NCBI GenBank assembly: GCA_039818985.1
Contig: JBCBSU010000001.1
Location: 2,010,367 to 2,074,366, forward strand
DNA length: 64,000 nt
Reading direction: 5' to 3'
DNA from: Pseudomonadota bacterium
GTDB lineage: Bacteria; Pseudomonadota; Alphaproteobacteria; Sphingomonadales; Sphingomonadaceae
Position 1 is the stretch's first letter; each line of letters begins with the position of its first letter. A program made the translations under genes and the position numbers. Of the stretch, positions 1 to 6,687 are shown one piece after another. Below the pieces are notes generated by a model. The model was not told the DNA's origin and searched no databases. It saw nothing but the letters and a program-made list of their open reading frames with translations.

Positions 1-12
1 TGATCGGCTGTA

Positions 13-627
13 TCAATTACGCGAGGGGAATACCCCCTGGATCGCGATGCACCATCTCACGGCCTGGAACGGTGAAACCTTGTTCACCGCCTGGTTGCCG
101 CCGGTATTACCGGTGCGAACGGTATCGGCGTTCATGTTATTGACTGCCGGAGCACCATCCAGATACATATTCAAGCCGGCAGGCGCCTGGGCAAAGCTGT
201 TCCGTACCGGCTGACGCGTATCCCCGGGCAGAGGACTGGCCGCCACCGTGCCGGTATGGTTGTGCGAGGGCAATTGCAATTCGATCAGGGTGAAGCTGAC
301 GCTGCCGCCACGTTGTCCCATGATATAATTGCCGGTTATCGGACTGTTGCCGAAACCAACGGGTCGCCGACCACGCAGGTCGGGCAGCTGGAAAGTGCTG
401 CGTCCGTCACCACCATAAATGGTGCCGATAATCGAAAACAGTGCGGTATTGGACGATATCGGCAGCAGCGCGCCGCTGGCATCAGCCCAGCCACGCGGGC
501 AGAAATTGCCGCCAAAGGCGGTCATCTGCCCGATCAGCGGTGTTACCTGCGCCTGCGCCGGTGTCGCCGTGGTTCCGGCCATGGCAGCCATAGCCGCTGC
601 AGAAGCCAGTATCTTGATTCTCTTCAT
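13..627 (-). CDS. Secreted phage tail collar-domain protein (microcystin-dependent-protein-like), copy 1
   Basis: A 204-residue protein with a Sec-type signal peptide (MKRIK, a hydrophobic run, then probable cleavage near AQAQ, residues 25-28). The mature part carries the tail-collar signature YGGDGRSTFQLPDLRGR, an LPSHNHTG segment and a C-terminal WCIAIQG motif, as in proteins annotated as microcystin-dependent protein. The start is placed at the ATG preceded by AAAGGA, about eight bases away; the longer reading adds seven unlikely residues. It is a close paralogue of the gene just upstream on the same strand. No phage genes are near, so the fold is probably used as a surface or periplasmic protein here. 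The molecular function is unknown. Confidence 0.85.
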   Translation of the reverse strand: MKRIKILASAAAMAAMAGTTATPAQAQVTPLIGQMTAFGGNFCPRGWADASGALLPISSNTALFSIIGTIYGGDGRSTFQLPDLRGRRPVGFGNSPITGNYIMGQRGGSVSFTLIELQLPSHNHTGTVAASPLPGDTRQPVRNSFAQAPAGLNMYLDGAPAVNNMNADTVRTGNTGGNQAVNKVSPFQAVRWCIAIQGVFPSRN

Positions 628-663
628 GGTGAATATCCTTTCACTCAATAACTTTCAGATTGC

Positions 664-679
664 TCGAAAAGCCTTTCGA
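664..679 (-). terminator. Small hairpin between the two collar-protein genes
   Basis: Perfect inverted repeat TCGAAA-AGCC-TTTCGA between the paralogues at 684-1298 and 13-627. It lacks a clear T-tract, so it may be a weak terminator or an mRNA-processing hairpin that separates the two genes. Confidence 0.35.
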
Positions 680-683
680 ACGA

Positions 684-1298
684 TCAGTTGCGTGAAGGGA
701 ATGTTCCCTGAATAGCGACACACCAGCGCGCCACGAGGAAAGGCGACAATTTGTTCACTGCCTGGCCGCCGCCGGTATTGTTAATACGCAGAGTATCAGC
801 GTTCATGTTGTTCACCGCCGGGCTGCCGTCGAGATAGACATTCTGCCCTGCCGGTGCCTGGGCGAAGCTGTTGCGCACCGGCTGGTTGGTGTCGCCCAGT
901 GTCGGGCTGGCGGCAACAGTGCCGGTGTGATTATGGCTGGGCAGCTGGGCCACTGTCAGGGTAAACGAAGTTGAACCGCCCGTCTGACCTATCACGTAAT
1001 TGGGCAGTCCGGGGCCAGTGCCATCGCTGATCGGCGCGCGCCCACGCAAATCGGGCAAGCCGAAAGTGGTCCGGCCATCGCCACCATAGTTGGTGCCAAA
1101 GAGTGAGAACAGAGCCGGATTGGAGCTTATCGGCAATATTGATCCGGCTGCATCGGCCCAGCCCCGTGGGCAGAAAGTACCGCCAAAATACATCAACTGC
1201 CCCAGATACGGATCGACCTGTGCTTGTGCCGACGCTGTAAATCCAGACATACCAAGTGCAGCGGCACCCATGGCCGCCGTGATTTTCAATCTCTTCAT
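684..1298 (-). CDS. Secreted phage tail collar-domain protein, copy 2
   Basis: A 204-residue protein, the same length as its downstream paralogue and similar along its whole length. It has a signal peptide (MKRLKITAAMGAAALGMSG, cleavage near AQAQ), the collar motif YGGDGRTTFGLPDLRGR, LPSHNHTG, and a C-terminal WCVAIQGTFPSRN. The start is the ATG at 1298; the preceding GAGGGG-like stretch gives a ribosome site, while the longer reading adds 13 residues before the signal peptide. The AT-rich stretch at 1355-1419 upstream is a plausible promoter region. A Sec signal on a tail-collar fold suggests an envelope or secreted role, not a virion part; the exact role is unknown. Confidence 0.85.
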   Translation of the reverse strand: MKRLKITAAMGAAALGMSGFTASAQAQVDPYLGQLMYFGGTFCPRGWADAAGSILPISSNPALFSLFGTNYGGDGRTTFGLPDLRGRAPISDGTGPGLPNYVIGQTGGSTSFTLTVAQLPSHNHTGTVAASPTLGDTNQPVRNSFAQAPAGQNVYLDGSPAVNNMNADTLRINNTGGGQAVNKLSPFLVARWCVAIQGTFPSRN

Positions 1299-1419
1299 AA
1301 TTACCCCTCCCGAATAGTGCGAATCTATTGATTGCAACCCGCAAGAGAGGAATACATGAATTTGCGTTTTTTTACAATTGTTTCAGAAAAATAGCTGTAA
1401 CGCTTATAATGTAATATTA

Positions 1420-1965
1420 TCACTTTTCAGTGGCAGCAGCGCCGGTGCGGTTTACCGTATTTGTGAAGTCGGTAGCGGTACGGACGAAATTCGCCATCTC
1501 GGACAGTAAATTGCCCTGGGCGATACCGTAATCGGCAATGATATAACGCGTCATATAGATGCTGCCATCGGGCAGCATGCCGGCATTGGCCAGCGGATTT
1601 TTGTAGAGAAAATCGGCAATAACCGGATTCATCACCGCAGCATCGCCACGCGGTTCCCACAGTGCCACCAGGCTGAGCGCGCGGCATTGCATCTTGTCTA
1701 TATTCTCCGCCTTCGGGTCCTCGCATCCATGAAAACGCACATCGAAGCGCAGGCCATTAGTGGCGGTGGCGGTGATGAAATGGTTGAGATCGCTGTCCAG
1801 GCTGGTGACGTGGTTGCCAGTCACGACTTTGAGAACGGGAACCACATTACTGGCGTTGAGCTCGGGCAATATTTCTGTCTGGTCGATCGACTCCACCGGT
1901 GCGGCCTGTGCCATCAGCGCGCCCGGCCAAGCGGCCAGCGCCAACATCATACTCTTGCGGATCAT
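1420..1965 (-). CDS. Exported YbjN-domain protein
   Basis: A 181-residue protein that I recognise as YbjN-like: an alpha/beta region with LDSDLNHFITATATNGLRFDVRFHGCEDP, followed by FLYKNPLANAGMLPDGSIYMTRYIIADYGI. The N-terminus (MIRKSMMLALAAWPGALMAQAAP) is a convincing Sec signal peptide, with cleavage near AQA. The start is chosen at the ATG preceded by AAGGGGAGC. YbjN proteins resemble type III secretion chaperones and are usually cytoplasmic, so the export signal is notable. It lies 78 bp downstream of the asparagine-synthetase-like gene on the same strand and might share its transcript. The function is not known. Confidence 0.75.
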   Translation of the reverse strand: MIRKSMMLALAAWPGALMAQAAPVESIDQTEILPELNASNVVPVLKVVTGNHVTSLDSDLNHFITATATNGLRFDVRFHGCEDPKAENIDKMQCRALSLVALWEPRGDAAVMNPVIADFLYKNPLANAGMLPDGSIYMTRYIIADYGIAQGNLLSEMANFVRTATDFTNTVNRTGAAATEK

Positions 1966-2043
1966 CCTGCTCCCCTTGATGAGAAAATCACCTCTGTCCG
2001 ATAGCTGATAGGCCAGTCTCACCGCCGCTGGCAACCGCACAGC

Positions 2044-4017
2044 TCACCGGTTCTTGCCCTCAACCCAGTTGATGAACCGCGCTGTGGTTGTCGCCCGGCC
2101 CAGGCCCAGCATGGCAATGGCATAATCGGGATGGTCCCTGTGCGATAGCGGTGTCTTGTCCGGCCAGGTCTCGAGGACTCGCTCGAGACGCGCAATGTCG
2201 AACCGCCGGGCAATATCAGGGTCGGCCTTCATCTCGGCCACCTGCTGGCGGAAATGATCGAGATCACGCGTCATCTTGTAGTGCCAGTCGGCAGTCTGTC
2301 GACCACGACGCGGGGAGAAATAAATATCGGGCAGACGGCCCGCCATCATGCGGGTGACGAGGAAGCGATGGTTGCCGTTGCGCAGATACTGATCCATCGG
2401 AATACCAGCGCAGAAGCGCAGCAGCCTGGGATCGCCCAATGGGTCCACGGTCAGCACCCCGGAGGTCACCATCTGCGCCTGACGAAAGGCTGCACCTTCA
2501 TCGCGGCCGCCACGCTGCAGCATGGTGTACATCATCTCCCGCGCATCGGTGAAACCCGAATAGCTGGTGTCCCAGCCAACCGCTTCGGCCCGCCCATCGA
2601 CATCCATCTCGGCGGCATAATCGGGAGAGATCGCGGAATATCCGCCCCAGCCACTCTGTGCCGCCAGCCCGCGCAGCCGGGCAATTGTCCGGGTCACCGA
2701 TGGTGGCAGGCTGGGCGCGATGGCACGGGAATAGACGCCGCAAAACCTGAAGCCGGGCGTCTTGTCCGCGGCGAGTTCGCGCCACAGCTTAAGCCACCGC
2801 CCCTGACGGAACCACTGGCCGTAAAGTCCTCTGGCGTTAAAACTGATGGTGGCATTACCGCTGGCACCACCCAGCGCAATACGCTTGCCACTGGCGCGAA
2901 TCCGGCGGTTGATGGCATCGCCCCAGTGTAAATTGCTGATGCCGCGCGGGGGCTGTTCGGCAAGCAGGAACAGCTTGTCCAGAGCAGTATCGCCACCACC
3001 CAGCGGCGCGTCGGCACAGTCGATAAAATGCGGGTTGATCTGCGGGTATCGCGCCGCCAGTTCGCGCACCATTGGCGACTCATCGCCAAAACGCAAATGA
3101 CCATAGGCACGGCCATCCCAGCCCGGCTCGGGCACATGGGTGTAGGTATCGATACGTTCTTCGCCACGACCGCTCTCCGCCAGCAGGTCGAGCATCGTCA
3201 CCACCACGGTCGAGGAATCGAGCCCGGCGCTGAGATGCGCCGCCGGAATGTCCGGCCCGGCCATATATTGACCGACGGCATTGCGCACCAGTTCGCGCGC
3301 GGCCTCGACATAATCCTCATCGCTGGCAAAGCGGATTTCGGGTGCGGTGCGGACATCGAAGAAACCATGCACGCGAATATCCGTGGCCGTCACCCGGACC
3401 ATGGTACCCGAGCGGATGCTGGTCAGGCCCTGATAATAGCAGCCAGGATTATATTCGTAATTGAGCACCATGCTATCGGCGAGCTTAGCCTCGTCAAGCT
3501 GGCGTGGAACATCGCCATGGGCAAACAACGCCTTGGGGATACAGGCGATGAGGAACCGGTCCGGGGTGTCGTGATAATAGAGCGGCGGTGCCCCGGTCGG
3601 CGAGCGCAGTGCAAACAATGCATTGCTCTCATTATCGCCGATGATCGCGGCATATTCACCTTCGACATGCTCGCCGGTATCCTGTTGCCATTTCTGCCAG
3701 GCAGCGAGGAACAGCGCACTGTCCGGCATCGACGCCAGCCGGTCCGGGGTGATGCCCAACGTGTCGGCCAGTTCGTCGCGATAAACAAGATGACCGGAAA
3801 ACACGCACGACCATCGTGCCACAATCAACGGCTGGCGCTCGAACTGGTCTTGCGGAAAATAGCCCCCACCATGCGTCCAGCAAAGCCCGAATGGGCCGCT
3901 GATGCGAAGCCCCGACCGGTCCGGCCCATAGAGCTTCAGCGAATTGATAACGCGCTCCAGCGAGTCACGGCACGGGCCATGACCTGTCTTGTCGAAAACC
4001 GCAGCAATGCCTGTCAT
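2044..4017 (-). CDS. Asparagine-synthetase-like enzyme without glutaminase cysteine (lasso-cyclase-like)
   Basis: A 657-residue protein of the asparagine synthase B / beta-lactam synthetase superfamily. The N-terminal Ntn-hydrolase-like half is recognisable (TGIAAVFDK, residues 2-10; RSPTGAPPLYY at 138-148), but residue 2 is Thr where glutamine-dependent enzymes have the catalytic Cys. The C-terminal synthetase half has the ATP pyrophosphatase loop SAGLDSS at 263-269. Lasso-peptide cyclases and beta-lactam synthetases also lose this Cys and use ATP to adenylate a carboxylate for amide formation. The neighbours (PqqD-like, sulfotransferase, HprK-like kinase) support an amide-forming step on a peptide. 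Start ATG has CAGGA six to seven bases upstream. The substrate is unknown, and a sugar or small-molecule substrate cannot be excluded. Confidence 0.85.
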   Translation of the reverse strand: MTGIAAVFDKTGHGPCRDSLERVINSLKLYGPDRSGLRISGPFGLCWTHGGGYFPQDQFERQPLIVARWSCVFSGHLVYRDELADTLGITPDRLASMPDSALFLAAWQKWQQDTGEHVEGEYAAIIGDNESNALFALRSPTGAPPLYYHDTPDRFLIACIPKALFAHGDVPRQLDEAKLADSMVLNYEYNPGCYYQGLTSIRSGTMVRVTATDIRVHGFFDVRTAPEIRFASDEDYVEAARELVRNAVGQYMAGPDIPAAHLSAGLDSSTVVVTMLDLLAESGRGEERIDTYTHVPEPGWDGRAYGHLRFGDESPMVRELAARYPQINPHFIDCADAPLGGGDTALDKLFLLAEQPPRGISNLHWGDAINRRIRASGKRIALGGASGNATISFNARGLYGQWFRQGRWLKLWRELAADKTPGFRFCGVYSRAIAPSLPPSVTRTIARLRGLAAQSGWGGYSAISPDYAAEMDVDGRAEAVGWDTSYSGFTDAREMMYTMLQRGGRDEGAAFRQAQMVTSGVLTVDPLGDPRLLRFCAGIPMDQYLRNGNHRFLVTRMMAGRLPDIYFSPRRGRQTADWHYKMTRDLDHFRQQVAEMKADPDIARRFDIARLERVLETWPDKTPLSHRDHPDYAIAMLGLGRATTTARFINWVEGKNR

Positions 4018-4075
4018 CTCGGTTCCTGTCCGATAATGTCGCCCACAACCCGAAACCGGGCGAGAGTCATCGTGC

Positions 4076-4372
4076 TCAGGCGGGCGTCACAGTGACCAGG
4101 CCGCGCTGCTGCAGGTCGTGGAGCAGGCCCGACAGATGTTCGATACATTCATTCTCGGCAACATCATATTCCGCCGTCAACCGCTCTACCAGCGTATCGA
4201 CCCTGGTCGGGCCGTCGATCAGTTCCCAGATACGCTTGCCTGTATCCGTCAGGCTGTAGAAATTGCCATGTTCGATATCCATCAGCACCATTTCATCGTC
4301 GACCACTGTTTCGACATGTGAATCCGTCTTGTTGATCTGGTCTTCGCGACCCACTTGCCCTGTCTCAGTCAT
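4076..4372 (-). CDS. PqqD-like peptide-binding protein (RRE-type)
   Basis: A 98-residue protein with the PqqD pattern: a hairpin around DDEMVLMDIEHGNFYSLTDTGKRIWELIDGP (about residues 25-55), then a winged-helix segment VDTLVERLTAEYDV and LHDLQQRGLVTV. PqqD-like domains bind leader peptides and present them to modifying enzymes in many RiPP pathways, where they act as the B1 or RRE component. Start ATG has AAGGG five to six bases upstream. It lies between the sulfotransferase (40-bp gap) and the asparagine-synthetase-like gene (58-bp gap), all on one strand. A role as the recognition subunit of this cassette is inferred from family and context. Confidence 0.85.
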   Translation of the reverse strand: MTETGQVGREDQINKTDSHVETVVDDEMVLMDIEHGNFYSLTDTGKRIWELIDGPTRVDTLVERLTAEYDVAENECIEHLSGLLHDLQQRGLVTVTPA

Positions 4373-4412
4373 GTTTTCCCTTTATGTCTGTTTGCGGTTA
4401 TAGTGCATATTT

Positions 4413-5294
4413 TTACAGATAACCCAATAGCCGCATCACCTTGCCATGATCGGCTTCAATGGTCTCCCGGTCCGCTACGTCGAGCACATCACGCCATTCA
4501 CCCGCCTTGCCCGAACGGAAAAACTGCTTCGCTTTTTCCGGGCGCTCGGAAAAACCCTTTTCCTTCTCCGCCGCCTGCAGCTTTTCGAAACGGGCATTGT
4601 CGACGGCCTGCTGCAACCGCGCTTCATCCTCCGCGTCTGGAAGCTTGAGGAAACCGGTCATCGCCCGCAGCGCCGCAACCGTATCTTCCAGCATATCCTC
4701 ATAGCGGATTACCAGCACCGGAATATCCTGCTGCGCGGTCCAGCTGCGATAATGGTCGCTCCATGTTCCCATGGTCTGGCGCAGCTGCGATTTGCGCGAA
4801 CCGGCAAGGACATGGCGCGGATTGGCAAGCTGTCTCGTCACTTTGGCAAAGTCCATATGCCCCTGATGATGGGCATAGGATATCGCGACATCGCGCGGAT
4901 CGCGGACGAGATAGATTGCCCCCAGCGATATTTCCGCAGGAAAGATCGGCTTGCCCTCACGGTTGTCATGATAGGCATCATGCACCTTGATGAAGAGCTG
5001 CTCGCGACTGTCTTCGGCCAGCGCGCGATAGCAACCGGGCCTGAGGCAGTCTATCTCGTCGTCGGTCATGTCCGATGATGGCAGACCGGTGAGGCTGTCG
5101 AACCGCGGGCGGTTGCTCGATATCGATCCGGACAGCGCAATATGATCGCTTGCTGCCGCCTTGTCGGCATCGAGAAAATTGGCCAGCAATATCCGCGTCC
5201 AAGTGTTGCCCGACTTAGGGTAGCTGGCAAGCCACACCAACTGCCGCGCCGGCGGCGCATCGGCGGCGTCGGAACGAGATACGCTGCTTGCCAT
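4413..5294 (-). CDS. PAPS-dependent sulfotransferase of the peptide-type cassette
   Basis: A 293-residue Sulfotransfer_1-family protein. Visible PAPS-binding motifs are YPKSGNTW at 25-32 (5'-phosphosulfate loop), LVRDPRDVAIS near 132-142 (3'-phosphate site) and RSGKAGEWRD near 262-271 (GxxGxW adenine site). A conserved K-x-H (KVHDAYH) near 102-108 provides the usual catalytic His. There is no signal peptide, so it should act in the cytoplasm. The start ATG overlaps the stop of the HprK-like gene as TAATG, indicating translational coupling. The substrate is unknown. A cassette peptide residue such as Tyr, or a polysaccharide from the adjacent locus, are the two obvious options. Confidence 0.88.
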   Translation of the reverse strand: MASSVSRSDAADAPPARQLVWLASYPKSGNTWTRILLANFLDADKAAASDHIALSGSISSNRPRFDSLTGLPSSDMTDDEIDCLRPGCYRALAEDSREQLFIKVHDAYHDNREGKPIFPAEISLGAIYLVRDPRDVAISYAHHQGHMDFAKVTRQLANPRHVLAGSRKSQLRQTMGTWSDHYRSWTAQQDIPVLVIRYEDMLEDTVAALRAMTGFLKLPDAEDEARLQQAVDNARFEKLQAAEKEKGFSERPEKAKQFFRSGKAGEWRDVLDVADRETIEADHGKVMRLLGYL

Positions 5295-6232
5295 TATCCG
5301 GGATCTCTTCCGGTCGCCGCATCGGCCTGTTGTTGCAGCCAGCTGTCGATGAAATCGAGACCGATTTCAAAGTCCTCGCGCAGAAACGGGCGGGTGAAAG
5401 ACTGCACATGCACGTCGTTAATCAGCTGCGCCAGCACCATATAGGTGCGCTTGCGCCCCCATATCGCCGTGGCATAGCGTGGCCGATAGACACTCTGCAT
5501 CAGGCGGACCACCGAATTGCCTCCGGTAATCGGGGTAATCTGGCACCGCTCGACACCAGGCTCACGCGAACCCGGATAAAGGATGGAAAGACTGGCCAGC
5601 GATCCCGACCCACTTTCCACGCTCAGCCTGGGCGTGGCGAAATATTTCTCGAAATCCTCGGCATCACGCACCGCAGCGCCCTGCTCTGCCCGGGTCAGCT
5701 CCAGCGCATCCTTCCACAGCTTCAGGTCTTTCTGACCGGAATAACAGGTCAGTTGCTCATCGCATTGCGCCGGATCGATGATCAATATGTCATCGGTGAA
5801 GAACGGATAGCCGCGATCCGCGAGAGCCGCCGATAATGTCGATTTGCCAGCACCCGATGCGCCGGTAAAGGCATGCACCTTGCCGCCGGCGAGAACCGCG
5901 CTGGCGTGTAGCGGCAGCAGCCCGCGCTGATAGCATAATGCGCCCCAGGCCGAACCGAGCAGGAACAGCGCAACCTCGCGGTCGGAAACGCCGTCGGGCC
6001 GGTGATAGGATATGCTTTCACCGCCCTGCACCCGGTAACGAACACCGTTCGGCAGGCGCAGCAGAAAGTCATCCTCGGTGACTTCATAGGCAACACCCTT
6101 ATGCTCCGTCGTTCCCAATGTCTCTGGAACCAAAGCCTCAGTGATCTGCACATCGGCACCTGTATCGACAAGATAAGGCGCAACACGGCTGCCCAGATCC
6201 ATATCAGCCTGTACCGTGAAAGGAGTTGCCAT
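5294..6232 (-). CDS. HPr-kinase-like (HprK-related) kinase
   Basis: A 312-residue protein whose second half resembles the HPr kinase/phosphorylase catalytic domain. It has LLPLHASAV with His109, the Walker A loop GASGAGKST at 124-132, and the metal-binding TDD at 146-148. The first ~100 residues are not the HprK N-terminal domain. Two precedents are relevant: HprK-like kinases that phosphorylate the C-terminal Ser of some lasso-peptide precursors (paeninodin-type), and HprK-related kinases paired with PqqD-like proteins in other proteobacteria. The start ATG overlaps the stop of a 25-codon ORF as TAATG, and AAGGAG lies just upstream. Phosphorylation of a cassette peptide is inferred; a true PTS HPr partner is not encoded in this window. 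Confidence 0.82.
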   Translation of the reverse strand: MATPFTVQADMDLGSRVAPYLVDTGADVQITEALVPETLGTTEHKGVAYEVTEDDFLLRLPNGVRYRVQGGESISYHRPDGVSDREVALFLLGSAWGALCYQRGLLPLHASAVLAGGKVHAFTGASGAGKSTLSAALADRGYPFFTDDILIIDPAQCDEQLTCYSGQKDLKLWKDALELTRAEQGAAVRDAEDFEKYFATPRLSVESGSGSLASLSILYPGSREPGVERCQITPITGGNSVVRLMQSVYRPRYATAIWGRKRTYMVLAQLINDVHVQSFTRPFLREDFEIGLDFIDSWLQQQADAATGRDPG

Positions 6233-6309
6233 TATGACTGCCCCCCGCGACCCGATGCCCCGCTATAGACTGGCAACAGAGCCAGACCTGCGACTTCTCT
6301 TATATTCAT
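6232..6309 (-). CDS. Candidate 25-residue peptide coupled to the HprK-like gene
   Basis: A short ORF beginning MNIREVAGL and ending GRGGQS. Its ATG is preceded by GGAG with five-base spacing, and its TAA overlaps the ATG of the kinase gene (TAATG). An even shorter 14-codon ORF (6306-6350) ends in TGA overlapping this ATG, so the ORFs form a coupled chain. The peptide has one Tyr (15), a Gly/Ser-rich tail and a C-terminal Ser (25), which would suit a sulfotransferase and an HprK-like kinase acting on it. It lacks an Asp/Glu at ring positions 7-9 of any obvious core, so it is not a standard lasso precursor. It may also be only a translational-coupling leader. Confidence 0.3.
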   Translation of the reverse strand: MNIREVAGLALLPVYSGASGRGGQS

Positions 6310-6687
6310 CGATGCTCCGATAATTTCCGCGATGCTAACTGTCCGGCCATCAGCCTTATGTCCCTCTGGCGACAAAGGCCATCTTCCTTGTTGCCGGGAT
6401 GACACGTTGATACGAGAGCAGCGATTGTGCAAGAGCGGTAACATCATGAAACATAACTGTCATTTTTGACCTTTACATGAAACCGGTCCCACATGAAGCG
6501 GCTTTCATCGCTTCAGCGTTACATTTTGATACGATTATGGCTAGGCGATTGTGCGCTGCATCATATAGTTCTATCAGACATGGGCTTAACCATGGTCTTC
6601 ATGGTCTTAGATGTCGCCAGGGTCGCAGAAAAGTAAGATAAAGTACTGAATTTTCATGATTCCACTCTGCGAGGCAAGATAATAGCA
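6310..6687. promoter_or_regulatory. Divergent intergenic region with imperfect direct repeat
   Basis: This stretch separates the minus-strand cassette from the plus-strand polysaccharide locus and must hold promoters for both. Two copies of a two-part motif occur: TTGATACGA followed by GCGATTGTGC at 6407-6430, and again at 6526-6554, with spacers of 5 and 10 bases. They could be operator half-sites. The left part also contains the tiny minus-strand ORFs described separately. A short tandem CATGGTCTT repeat lies at 6591-6608. No other gene is convincing. Confidence 0.4.
6356..6463 (-). CDS. Candidate 35-residue peptide upstream of the cassette
   Basis: A short ORF beginning MTVMFHDVTALAQ and ending VARGT, with a good ribosome site (AAAGG, six bases before ATG). 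It is the first ORF I can find with a strong start upstream of the cassette on the minus strand, followed closely by the 14-codon and 25-codon ORFs. Its length is near the lower limit for a RiPP precursor, but it has no recognised leader signature or acidic ring residue. It could be a precursor, a regulatory leader peptide or chance. Confidence 0.25.
   Translation of the reverse strand: MTVMFHDVTALAQSLLSYQRVIPATRKMAFVARGT

Noticed and set aside
13-1298. Prophage remnant based on tail-collar domains
   Set aside because: No other phage genes are present and both proteins have Sec signal peptides.
3028-4095. Plus-strand open frame of 355 codons antisense to the asparagine-synthetase-like gene
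   Set aside because: Composition is typical of an antisense shadow and no domain is visible.
5294-6232. Bona fide HprK of a PTS system
   Set aside because: The N-terminal domain differs from HprK and no HPr or EI gene is near; the PqqD and sulfotransferase context suggests another substrate.
2044-6463. Calling the cassette a canonical lasso-peptide cluster
   Set aside because: No B2 transglutaminase-like protease and no precursor with a Thr-containing leader and an acidic ring residue could be found in the window.
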